A stretch of 64,000 nucleotides of DNA. Origin: Lachnospiraceae bacterium (GTDB lineage: Bacteria; Bacillota; Clostridia; Lachnospirales; Lachnospiraceae). The position numbers were made by a program, and so were the translations under genes. The notes under the pieces were generated by a model. That model searched no databases, was not told the DNA's origin, and saw only the letters and a list, made by a program, of their open reading frames with translations. The stretch's first letter is position 1. Every line of letters begins with the position of its first letter. The stretch covers positions 34,207 to 98,206 of the forward strand of contig JAAWCJ010000030.1 of NCBI GenBank assembly GCA_022793195.1. The letters run 5' to 3'. Below, in pieces: positions 8,584-16,771 of this stretch.

Positions 8584-9498
8584 TTATACTATTACATGTT
8601 TGTAATCCAGCTCTTTCATAACATCCAGCAGTTTCTTTTCCTCTTCTGAAGTGAGATTCTCCATGGGTTTTCTCATATTGCTGGTTTTAATGATTCCTTC
8701 GTCTTTCAGGATCACCTTGTAGGCAGCAATATTATTTTTCTCACACATGATGGCGTTCAGGATATTGGTCCTGCGCTGATACTTGGTGGCTGTCTCAAAG
8801 TCCTTCTTCTGGATGGCATCCCATACGGCTGCATAGTGTTCCCGGATGATCATGGCGTTGCCGGATACTACGCCGTCGCCTCCCACGGCGCACAAAGCTT
8901 CAAATAAATGATCCGGCCCCACCAGGACGCTGAACTTCTGGTCATTTACCATCATAAACTGCTGCAGCTTTGTGAAATCAGGATAGCTGTATTTGATTCC
9001 GATTACATTGGGGCAACGCTTGGCAACGCCTTCGCAAACCGCCACATTGACGTCGTTTACCGCATTTTGTGGAATTCCATACATGTAAACCGGGAAATCT
9101 GCAGGGACGCTTTCTGCCACTGCCCCATAGAAATCGATCAGCCCCTGATCGCTCAGTTTATAAAACGCCGGTGTCACCACTCCAATTCCGTCTGCCCCGA
9201 TTTCCACTGCGTGGCGGGCCAGCTCAATGGTATCTTTCAGGCTCCACGCCCCCACATGTACAAATACCGGGATACGGCCGGCCGTATGTTTCACAGTCAC
9301 CTCGGCCACCAGTTTTCTTTCTTCCAAACTCAGGTACATCATCTCTCCGGTGGTACCGCAAGGGTAAAGGCACTGAAGCCCCCCCGCGATCACATGATCC
9401 ACCAGGTTCTTTAAAGATTCCACATCAATGGTATCTTCGTCTGTAAGCGGCGTCACAATGGGAACTACTGTCCCGAATAATTTCTGCATCTCTCTCAT
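8584..9498 (-). CDS. DapA-like dihydrodipicolinate synthase/N-acetylneuraminate lyase family aldolase
   Basis: FGTVVPIVTPLTDEDTIDVESLKNLVDHVIAGG, PCGTTGEM, GIKYSYPDF. Confidence 0.88.
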   Translation of the reverse strand: MREMQKLFGTVVPIVTPLTDEDTIDVESLKNLVDHVIAGGLQCLYPCGTTGEMMYLSLEERKLVAEVTVKHTAGRIPVFVHVGAWSLKDTIELARHAVEIGADGIGVVTPAFYKLSDQGLIDFYGAVAESVPADFPVYMYGIPQNAVNDVNVAVCEGVAKRCPNVIGIKYSYPDFTKLQQFMMVNDQKFSVLVGPDHLFEALCAVGGDGVVSGNAMIIREHYAAVWDAIQKKDFETATKYQRRTNILNAIMCEKNNIAAYKVILKDEGIIKTSNMRKPMENLTSEEEKKLLDVMKELDYKHVIV

Positions 9499-9508
9499 CC
9501 TCCAAATT

Positions 9509-10456
9509 TTAAACTTTCTGGCTGCGTCTTACTGAAATAATAACGGAAACCAATACAATCAACCCATATGCCATCTTCTGTACGCCCCAGGGCAGGTTTA
9601 AAGCCACCAGGATTCCTAAAAGAATCGTAATGGTCAATGACCCTGCAACTGTTCCCAGGTAGTTTCCATTTCCTCCAAGAAGGGAGGTTCCGCCGATTGC
9701 CACGGCAGCTATGGACTGAAATTGATAAGTGTCCCCCATCGCCAGGTAATAAGAACCTACTTTTCCTACCATCAAAAGTCCCGCAAGCCCTGCTGTCAAT
9801 CCGCTGATGGCATAAGAAAGCACTACGGTTCTTCCCACACGGATTCCTGAATAATTTGCGACTACGGCATTATTTCCGATGGAAAACAGCTTTCGCCCAA
9901 ATTTCATCTTAAACAACATGAGAGTCACAATCACTGTGAGAAGAATCCAGATAATCACCAGCCACGGGATACCGGCCAGGGATTTCTGTCCAATATAGAT
10001 CAACGGGTCAGACGCCGCCTGTCCCGGCCTTCCCTGGGTGATTCCCACCAACGCTCCCTGTAAAATAATGTTCATTCCCAGGGTCATAACGATGGCCGGC
10101 ACTCTCAAATACGCAATGCAGAATCCGTTGAGGGCCCCCAGGGCAAAAGTGACAATCATCATCAGCGGAATCGCCCAAATCAGGCTTTCCGGTTTAGAGT
10201 CAATCATGTTTGTCACCATGTACGCCGCCAAAGTCATCATCCATGCAACGGAAAGGTCAATTCCCCCCGTTATGATGACAAGCGTCTGACCGATTGCCAC
10301 GACTCCAATCAGGGCGGACTCCACAAAAATCGTCCTGATATGGGAAACGCTTGCAAATCCCGGCGTATAAACAGAGAAAGCTGCAAACAGAAGAAACGCA
10401 ATCAAATAACAGAAAATTACCGACTGATGTTTTCTCAAAGCCCTTTTCATATCCAT
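9509..10456 (-). CDS. Sugar-type ABC transporter permease (RbsC-like)
   Basis: IGVVAIGQTLVIITGGIDLSVAWMM, IAAVAIGGTSLLGGNG. Confidence 0.9.
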   Translation of the reverse strand: MDMKRALRKHQSVIFCYLIAFLLFAAFSVYTPGFASVSHIRTIFVESALIGVVAIGQTLVIITGGIDLSVAWMMTLAAYMVTNMIDSKPESLIWAIPLMMIVTFALGALNGFCIAYLRVPAIVMTLGMNIILQGALVGITQGRPGQAASDPLIYIGQKSLAGIPWLVIIWILLTVIVTLMLFKMKFGRKLFSIGNNAVVANYSGIRVGRTVVLSYAISGLTAGLAGLLMVGKVGSYYLAMGDTYQFQSIAAVAIGGTSLLGGNGNYLGTVAGSLTITILLGILVALNLPWGVQKMAYGLIVLVSVIISVRRSQKV

Positions 10457-11427
10457 TATTCCGTCAGCCCCTTTCTCTCACGAAGAATTTCCGTCACTGT
10501 TGAGAACAGTACGGCAATGACCAGAAGCGCTCCCTGGAAAAGCGTCGACCAGTAGGAGGAAGCTCCTGCAAATACCAAAAGGTCTGTAATTGCCTTAAAT
10601 ACCAGCACACCAATGATGGTTCCGAATTGCCCTCCGATTCCACCTGTCAGCAACGTTCCGCCAATCACTGCCGCCGAAATGGCCTGATTGAAGAAACTTT
10701 CTCCCGCTGTCGGCGAACCGGTGGCTGTCACGGCTACTCTGTATAGTCCGCATAAAGCGGCAAACATCCCTGAAGCCGCATAAGCAAAAAGAGTCGTCCG
10801 CATCACATTGATTCCGTTTAAAGACGCCGCATGGGCATTGTTTCCCACTGCAAATAAGGAAATTCCGATTCTTGTTTTCTTAATCCAGATCCAAAGGAGC
10901 AGGCAGACAATGATAATGACAAGGGCCACAGAAAATGTCCCGCCAATGCGGTAAGTCAACGCCTTCACAAATCTCTGGGGCACATCTCCTCCGTCTTTTG
11001 GAAGCACCAGGTAAGCAATACCGCCGAAAATGTACCATGTGGCAAATGTGACAATAAAGGGCTGCACCTTGAACTTCTGGATTACAAACCCATTGAACAT
11101 ACCGATGATCGTGCCGATCAATATGGTCAAAAGGCTGATAAAGATCATGGAGAAAATATTATCCCTCATATAGACTGCGGCAAAGCTGCTGGAAATACTG
11201 ATGATTCCCGCGATGGAAAGGTCAATTCCCCCAGTCAGCAGCACGAAGGTTTCACCAATGGCCGCAAACATCAGCGTAATGGCCGACTCTGCCTTCAGGC
11301 TGATCCAGGACATCGACAGGACATTTGGCTGCAGCATAAAGGTAATCAGTTCCACCACGATAAACAAAATTACAGACACTTTCGCCGGAGATTTCCAGAA
11401 TCCCATCTCTTTAATTTTCTTCATCAT
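10456..11427 (-). CDS. Sugar-type ABC transporter permease (RbsC-like)
   Basis: IGETFVLLTGGIDLSIAGIISISSS, ISAAVIGGTLLTGGIG; likely start MMKKIKEMGF at 11427. Confidence 0.9.
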   Translation of the reverse strand: MMKKIKEMGFWKSPAKVSVILFIVVELITFMLQPNVLSMSWISLKAESAITLMFAAIGETFVLLTGGIDLSIAGIISISSSFAAVYMRDNIFSMIFISLLTILIGTIIGMFNGFVIQKFKVQPFIVTFATWYIFGGIAYLVLPKDGGDVPQRFVKALTYRIGGTFSVALVIIIVCLLLWIWIKKTRIGISLFAVGNNAHAASLNGINVMRTTLFAYAASGMFAALCGLYRVAVTATGSPTAGESFFNQAISAAVIGGTLLTGGIGGQFGTIIGVLVFKAITDLLVFAGASSYWSTLFQGALLVIAVLFSTVTEILRERKGLTE

Positions 11428-12934
11428 TCTCCTCCTTTGACACAGCTTCTTCACCAACGGAGAGACGAATAATATTTTCCCTGGTGGACATTTCTCCATC
11501 CAGCCTTCCGGCAATCATGCCGTTATTCATGACAACCACACTGTTGCACACATTCACAAGCTCTTCTGAATCTGTCGAATAAAACAGAATTGCCTTTCCT
11601 TCTTTCGCATACTGCTTTGTCATGTTAAACATCTCTTTTTTGGTTCCCACGTCAACGCCGCGGGTAATGTCATACATCAGGATAATGTCCGGCTCCATTG
11701 CCAGCGATTTTGCCAGAACCACTTTCTGCTGGTTCCCGCCGCTCAATGTGCCAACCAATGTTTCCGGTGACTCTGCCTTGATGGCTAACGCCTTCATACT
11801 CCGCCCGACAATTTCACTCTCCTTTGCCTTGGACAAAAACAGTCCGTTACAGATTTTATCCAGGCTTGCAAGCACAATATTTTCCCGGACACTCTGCTTG
11901 AGTACTGCACCCTGTAATCCCCTCTCCTCAGGAATCAGCGCTATGCCCTGTTTCATGGCAGTGGCCGTATGGTTCATACGGATCTCTTTGTCCTTCACCG
12001 TGATCTCCCCGTTGTAAGGCAGAAGTCCAAAGAGACACTTGAATAATTCCGATTGTCCCTGTCCGGCCAGCCCTCCCACTCCCAAAATCTCTCCTGCACG
12101 GAGATTCAGGTTCACGTTTTTAAGCGAGTGTCCGCTGCACACGTTCTTTAAGGACACCAGTATTTCCTCTTCCCGCACAAAATTTTCTTTCTGCGGGTAA
12201 TATCCTCCAATCTCCCTTCCAAGCATCAATGACACCAACTGATCCGAATCGGCCTCCTCAATCTTCAAATCCGCCACATCCGTCCCTGCCCGGTACACGA
12301 TCACCCGGCTGCATAAAGACCGGATTTCATCCAGCCTGTGGGATATGAAGATAATGACCTTCCCCTCTTTTGCCAGACGTCTGATAATATTCATCAGCCA
12401 TTTCGCATTTTTATCGGAAAGGGCTGACGTCGCCTCGTCAAAAACAATGATATCCCCGTCCCTGTTTAACGCTTTTAAAATTTCCAGAACCTGTTTTTGC
12501 GCCAGGGACAATTCTTTTACTTTCATCCTGGGGTCCAGATCGTCCGCCTCGTATTTTTTAAACAGCTCTTTTGTCTTTTCTTCCAGCTTCTGATAATTTA
12601 CTCTGCGAAGCGGATCTACCTGATAAAAACCCAAAAACATATTTTCCGCGATCGTCAGCTCCGGAACAAGAGAAAGCTCCTGGTACACAGCGCAGATTTT
12701 CTGCTCAATCGCGTCCCTGGTACTGTGGATTTCCAGTTTCTTTCCCTCAAAAAAGATTTCCCCCGAATCCGGCTTATGCTCCCCGCACAGAACCTTAATC
12801 AAAGTACTTTTCCCTGCGCCGTTTTCTCCGAGAAGGGCTACGATATCCCCTCTGTCTGCATTAAAATTGGCATTGTCCAGCGCTTTCACACCGGGAAAGG
12901 ATTTACAAATATTTCTCATTTCAAAATCAGGCAT
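11411..12934 (-). CDS. Sugar-type ABC transporter ATP-binding protein, two ATPase domains (RbsA-like)
   Basis: LLGENGAGKSTLIKVLCG; LSGGNQQKVVLAKSLAMEPDIILMYDITRGVDVG; likely start MPDFEMRNICKSFPG at 12934, after an AGGT RBS. Confidence 0.92.
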   Translation of the reverse strand: MPDFEMRNICKSFPGVKALDNANFNADRGDIVALLGENGAGKSTLIKVLCGEHKPDSGEIFFEGKKLEIHSTRDAIEQKICAVYQELSLVPELTIAENMFLGFYQVDPLRRVNYQKLEEKTKELFKKYEADDLDPRMKVKELSLAQKQVLEILKALNRDGDIIVFDEATSALSDKNAKWLMNIIRRLAKEGKVIIFISHRLDEIRSLCSRVIVYRAGTDVADLKIEEADSDQLVSLMLGREIGGYYPQKENFVREEEILVSLKNVCSGHSLKNVNLNLRAGEILGVGGLAGQGQSELFKCLFGLLPYNGEITVKDKEIRMNHTATAMKQGIALIPEERGLQGAVLKQSVRENIVLASLDKICNGLFLSKAKESEIVGRSMKALAIKAESPETLVGTLSGGNQQKVVLAKSLAMEPDIILMYDITRGVDVGTKKEMFNMTKQYAKEGKAILFYSTDSEELVNVCNSVVVMNNGMIAGRLDGEMSTRENIIRLSVGEEAVSKEENDEEN

Positions 12935-13001
12935 ATCGTTACCTCTCACAAAATCCGGCAAAACATCCCTCCGAAGCACTTTGCCGGACGCTCCGTAAGA
13001 A

Positions 13002-13027
13002 AGGGGCTGTATTTGTGTACAGCCCCT
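13002..13027 (-). terminator. Intra-operon hairpin between SBP and ATPase genes
   Basis: AGGGGCTGTA-TTTGTG-TACAGCCCCT perfect 10-bp stem; partial T-rich tail on the minus strand. Confidence 0.7.
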
Positions 13028-13046
13028 CGTTGTCAACAGTTCAAAC

Positions 13047-14279
13047 TTATTCTCCGGTAATTACTTCCAGGGGGATATCAATACCGAAATTGCTTCCCAC
13101 TGCCGGGTAAATCAGTTCATCCGGCTGGTCATTAAAGAAGTTCTTTCCTTCTTCAGCAAGCTCGATCTTGACATCAGAGTACTCACCCATGTCATAATCC
13201 ACAGATGTTGCCACAAATGCCACATCCAGTACTGTCTCTTCCGGCATTTCTTCGCCGTCAAGGATACGGATTGCATAGTTCAGGGCGTCTGCGCTGAGAC
13301 CTACATAATAAACATCAATGATACCTTCCGCGTTATTCTCAAGGAGGGCTTTCATGTTGCCGTTGTAACCGCCGCCGCAGCTTACAGGGATATCAAGCCC
13401 TGCCTTCTTGAAAGCATTGATTACGGAACCGCAGTAACCCTGTGTGGTAACCGCATCAATATCGGGGTTTGCTGCGATTACGCTTGCCAGAGCCTGCTCG
13501 CCTTCGGAGAGGCCATAGTTGCTCTGATAATCGGATACGATATTGATTCCGGGATAAGTTTCAAACATCTCTTTGGAAGCATTATATTCAAGCTCTGCCT
13601 CTGCTGCGCCCTGAAGTCCCTGGTCAAGAACCACATTGCCTTCTCCGCCGATGGCCTCTGCCATCCATTTTGCTAAAATGCTGTAGTTTCTTGCACCGTC
13701 GAAACGGATATGCCAGCACTTGTCTGTGGATACGGATGCAGGCTGGTCAAATACTACCACGGTGATACCTGCGTCACATGCACGCTGGATGGCCTGGTTA
13801 ACGCCTGTTTCAGAAGCCGGATCCACAAGGATTGCATCGTATCCCTGCTGTACCAATGCATCGATGGACGCGGACTGGGATTCTGCATCATTTTCACAGT
13901 TTACGATGGTCAGCTCACATCTGCTGGCGTAGGGTTCCTGTGTTGCCACATATTCCACAACGCGCTCCATCTGCTGTCTCCAGTCATTTCCCATAAAGGA
14001 ATTGCTCAAAGCAATCTTATACTTGGTTCCGGTGGGATTGATCTTTTCCGTCTCTGTCTTTCCCTCGGCATTTCCCTCTTCTGCCTTCGTCTCTGCTGCC
14101 TGAGTTCCTGCCTCTGTTGCTTTTTCCGTTTCCTTTGTGTCCTCCTTCGCTGCCTCTGTTGCCTTTTCCGTTTCCTTTGCCGGCGCGGTAGTCGTATCTG
14201 TCTTGGAATCTCCACCACATGCCACAAGGGAAAGAGTCAAAGCAAGCGTCAACAAAATGCCTACTACTTTCTTTTTCAT
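13047..14279 (-). CDS. Sugar-type ABC transporter substrate-binding lipoprotein
   Basis: Lipobox LSLVACGG; low-complexity E/T/A/K linker; periplasmic-binding fold (KIALSNSFMGNDWRQQM..., DAILVDPASETGVNQAIQRACDAGITVVVFDQP). Confidence 0.9.
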   Translation of the reverse strand: MKKKVVGILLTLALTLSLVACGGDSKTDTTTAPAKETEKATEAAKEDTKETEKATEAGTQAAETKAEEGNAEGKTETEKINPTGTKYKIALSNSFMGNDWRQQMERVVEYVATQEPYASRCELTIVNCENDAESQSASIDALVQQGYDAILVDPASETGVNQAIQRACDAGITVVVFDQPASVSTDKCWHIRFDGARNYSILAKWMAEAIGGEGNVVLDQGLQGAAEAELEYNASKEMFETYPGINIVSDYQSNYGLSEGEQALASVIAANPDIDAVTTQGYCGSVINAFKKAGLDIPVSCGGGYNGNMKALLENNAEGIIDVYYVGLSADALNYAIRILDGEEMPEETVLDVAFVATSVDYDMGEYSDVKIELAEEGKNFFNDQPDELIYPAVGSNFGIDIPLEVITGE

Positions 14280-14321
14280 GTTTTTCCTCCTTTAATAATA
14301 TACTTTTATCTGGTAAGCTTT

Positions 14322-15554
14322 TCAGCCAATACCCATATCAAGGCCCCACGGGAAACGGTTCAGCTCCACTGCCCCGTTACCGGTCACATGGAGCATACGC
14401 TCCAGCCTCACTCCGGTTTTCCCTGCTTTCCCGGTATACATCTGCGGCTCAATACACACCACCATATTTTCTTCCAGGACGGAGTCGTCCACATAGGTGA
14501 ACCTGGGCTTTTCATTTACGTTGCAGCCAATCTGATGGCCCTGGTAACTACAGAATGTCAGTCCATGTTTTTTATACTGCTCTTCCATAATCCTGTTGAC
14601 TTCGTTAAACTTCACACCGGGGCGGATGGCGTCAAACCCCGCCTCATATGCATCCCGTACCGCCCGGAAATACCGTATCTGTTCTTCATCCGGCTCCTTC
14701 CAGAAAACAACAGAATTGGAACAATCTCCCCAATACCCGTTTACTTTGGGGCTGATGTCCATAATGGCAATATCACCCTTTTCCACCTTTCTGGTGGTGG
14801 GGCCCAGAGGGTAATCGCTCAGTCCCGTCCTCGCCCCTGTCACCAGTTCCCCCACAAAAGGAACCGGGCAGCCTACGGCCAAAGACGCCGCCTTCTGTAC
14901 TTCATACCAGATATCAAGCTCCGTATAATCCCCTTCTGTTTTGGAGATCTCATAAAGCCTGATCTGCGCCGCATCCGCTGCCCTTGCCGCTTCTTTTAAT
15001 CCCCGGATATCTTCCAGTGTTTTTATGTAACGGCTGTCTTTTATAATCTGTGAAACATTCTCAAACGAACATGCCGGAAATACTTTTTTGATCTGTTCCG
15101 CCACTGCCAGCGTCGTATCGTTTGGCTCAATTCCGACAATGGGTTTTTCTTTCCCGTCTCCTGCTTTTTCAAGGGTTTTTTGCAGAGCCTCTGCGAAGTT
15201 TGTATCCGGGTCATTCTCCTCCAGGTGGGTAAAGGAGCGATAAAACTCCCCATCCATAATCCCTGTGCGCAAAACCATATTCCGGTACAGGTCGGAAGCC
15301 ACCAGGAATATCTCTTCTTCTGCCGCGCTGACCACTGCGGCCGCCATTGGCAGGCCGTTTGACACATCCCCCATCCATCCCGCATTGGCAGGCATATCAA
15401 ATCCGCTTACATACCGGATATTGGAAGCGTTTGTCAAAACTGCAAGATCCATTCCTTTTTCTTTCATCCTGCTTACTACTTTTTGTAATGATGATTGTTC
15501 TTTCATTTCTGTTTCCCTCTCATCTGATCTGTCTGCGGCAAACCTGGCAGACAT
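14322..15554 (-). CDS. M24 family metallopeptidase / Xaa-Pro aminopeptidase-creatinase-like
   Basis: DLAVLTNASNIRYVSGFDMP; GDIAIMDISPKVNGYWGDCSNSV; GHQIGCNVNEKPRF; ENMVVCIEPQMY. Confidence 0.85.
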   Translation of the reverse strand: MSARFAADRSDERETEMKEQSSLQKVVSRMKEKGMDLAVLTNASNIRYVSGFDMPANAGWMGDVSNGLPMAAAVVSAAEEEIFLVASDLYRNMVLRTGIMDGEFYRSFTHLEENDPDTNFAEALQKTLEKAGDGKEKPIVGIEPNDTTLAVAEQIKKVFPACSFENVSQIIKDSRYIKTLEDIRGLKEAARAADAAQIRLYEISKTEGDYTELDIWYEVQKAASLAVGCPVPFVGELVTGARTGLSDYPLGPTTRKVEKGDIAIMDISPKVNGYWGDCSNSVVFWKEPDEEQIRYFRAVRDAYEAGFDAIRPGVKFNEVNRIMEEQYKKHGLTFCSYQGHQIGCNVNEKPRFTYVDDSVLEENMVVCIEPQMYTGKAGKTGVRLERMLHVTGNGAVELNRFPWGLDMGIG

Positions 15555-15556
15555 AT

Positions 15557-16519
15557 TTATTTGTTCACCCAGAATTTCGGTTCTTTTCCATCCAGCGTGT
15601 CAATCACATTTTGTGCGGCCACCATGCTGACCTTATGGTATGCCTGTTTTGTTTCCGCTCCCGTATGGGGTGTCAGTATCACATTTTCACATTGAAGAAT
15701 TGGTGAATCAGCCGGAAGCGGTTCCTCTTCAAAAGCATCTAACGCCGCCCCTGCAATTTTCCCTGACCGGATAGCTGCTGCCAGCGCGGGAAGATCCACC
15801 AGCGCGCCCCTGGCCGCATTGATCAAAAACGCCCCGTCCTTCATGCGTTTAAAAGCTTCTTCACCAAACAGGTGGTAGTTGGCTTCCACCGCCGGTGCAT
15901 GAAGGCTGATGATATCACAGGTTTCTATGATTTCATCCTGGCTTACCATCGTGACCCCCAGCTCTTTTGCTGCTTTTTCATTGGGGTATAAGTCATAGGC
16001 TTTCACCTTTACATCAAAGACAGACAGTTTTTTCGCCACCATCCTGGCGATTGCCCCAAATCCCAAAAGCCCCACGGTCTTTCCTTCCATCTCTTCACCG
16101 ATATAACGGGGCCACGTGCTTTTTTCCATGGCTTTATGTAACGGAATCATCCCCCGAAGTACGCCGACGATAAAGCCTATGGTCAGCTCTGCCACCGCAT
16201 TGGAATTCTGTCCGGGACAATTACATGCCTTTACGCCATATTCCGACGCATCCTTTAAGTTGATATTGTCCACGCCCACCCCGAACTTACAGACACATTT
16301 TAACTTCGGCGCATGGGCAAAAACCCTTTTGTCATAGACATCCATACCAATAATAGCCGCATCAACATCCGGAAGAATCTGAATCAATTCCTCGCAGCTG
16401 TAAGACGGAAATGAACGGGTCGCATCAAAAATCACTTCATGCCCATGTTCCTCCAACAATTTCCACGCTTCTTTACACAACGTATCAAAATGTGAGGCAG
16501 ATACCAATACCTTTCCCAT
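15557..16519 (-). CDS. D-isomer 2-hydroxyacid dehydrogenase (phosphoglycerate dehydrogenase-like)
   Basis: GKTVGLLGFGAIARMVAKKL; FLINAARGALVDLPALAAAIRSGKIAGAALDAFEEEPL; LTPHTGAET. Confidence 0.9.
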   Translation of the reverse strand: MGKVLVSASHFDTLCKEAWKLLEEHGHEVIFDATRSFPSYSCEELIQILPDVDAAIIGMDVYDKRVFAHAPKLKCVCKFGVGVDNINLKDASEYGVKACNCPGQNSNAVAELTIGFIVGVLRGMIPLHKAMEKSTWPRYIGEEMEGKTVGLLGFGAIARMVAKKLSVFDVKVKAYDLYPNEKAAKELGVTMVSQDEIIETCDIISLHAPAVEANYHLFGEEAFKRMKDGAFLINAARGALVDLPALAAAIRSGKIAGAALDAFEEEPLPADSPILQCENVILTPHTGAETKQAYHKVSMVAAQNVIDTLDGKEPKFWVNK

Positions 16520-16682
16520 AATTCAGTTTCCTTCTTTCTACTCTATTGATTTGCAAATATTTTATCTCATATTTCCATAATTTTCTTCTGTTTTGATTTG
16601 GAATATTTTTTTCATACTTTTTGTCGAAAAAATATTGAGGACGATTTTAATAGTTTTCAAACATCATGCCTTATTACTACCG

Positions 16683-16711
16683 GATAGATATCTTAGCGTA
16701 CGATAGGTATC
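16683..16711. promoter_or_regulatory. Tandem GATAGATATC / GATAGGTATC sites upstream of methylase gene
   Basis: Both 10-mers match GATNNNNATC, starts 19 bp apart; the second abuts a TTGACT -35-like hexamer. Confidence 0.6.
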
Positions 16712-16771
16712 TTGACTTTTCTGTCACCTATATGTTACTCTTTTTGTACAGAGGCGGAAGGGGGCACAAAA

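Noticed and set aside
10456-11514. 352-aa start for the second permease and 541-aa start for the ATPase (11411-13036)
   Set aside because: N-terminal extensions lack homology-like content and, for the ATPase, cross a hairpin; internal ATGs at 11427 and 12934 fit the family N-termini better.
14006-14227. Two basic 67-73-aa minus-strand ORFs
   Set aside because: Alternative frames of the E/T/A/K-rich linker in the SBP gene.
13710-14999. 429-aa plus-strand ORF
   Set aside because: Antisense to two clear genes (SBP and M24 peptidase); Cys/His/Arg-rich shadow composition, no recognisable domain.
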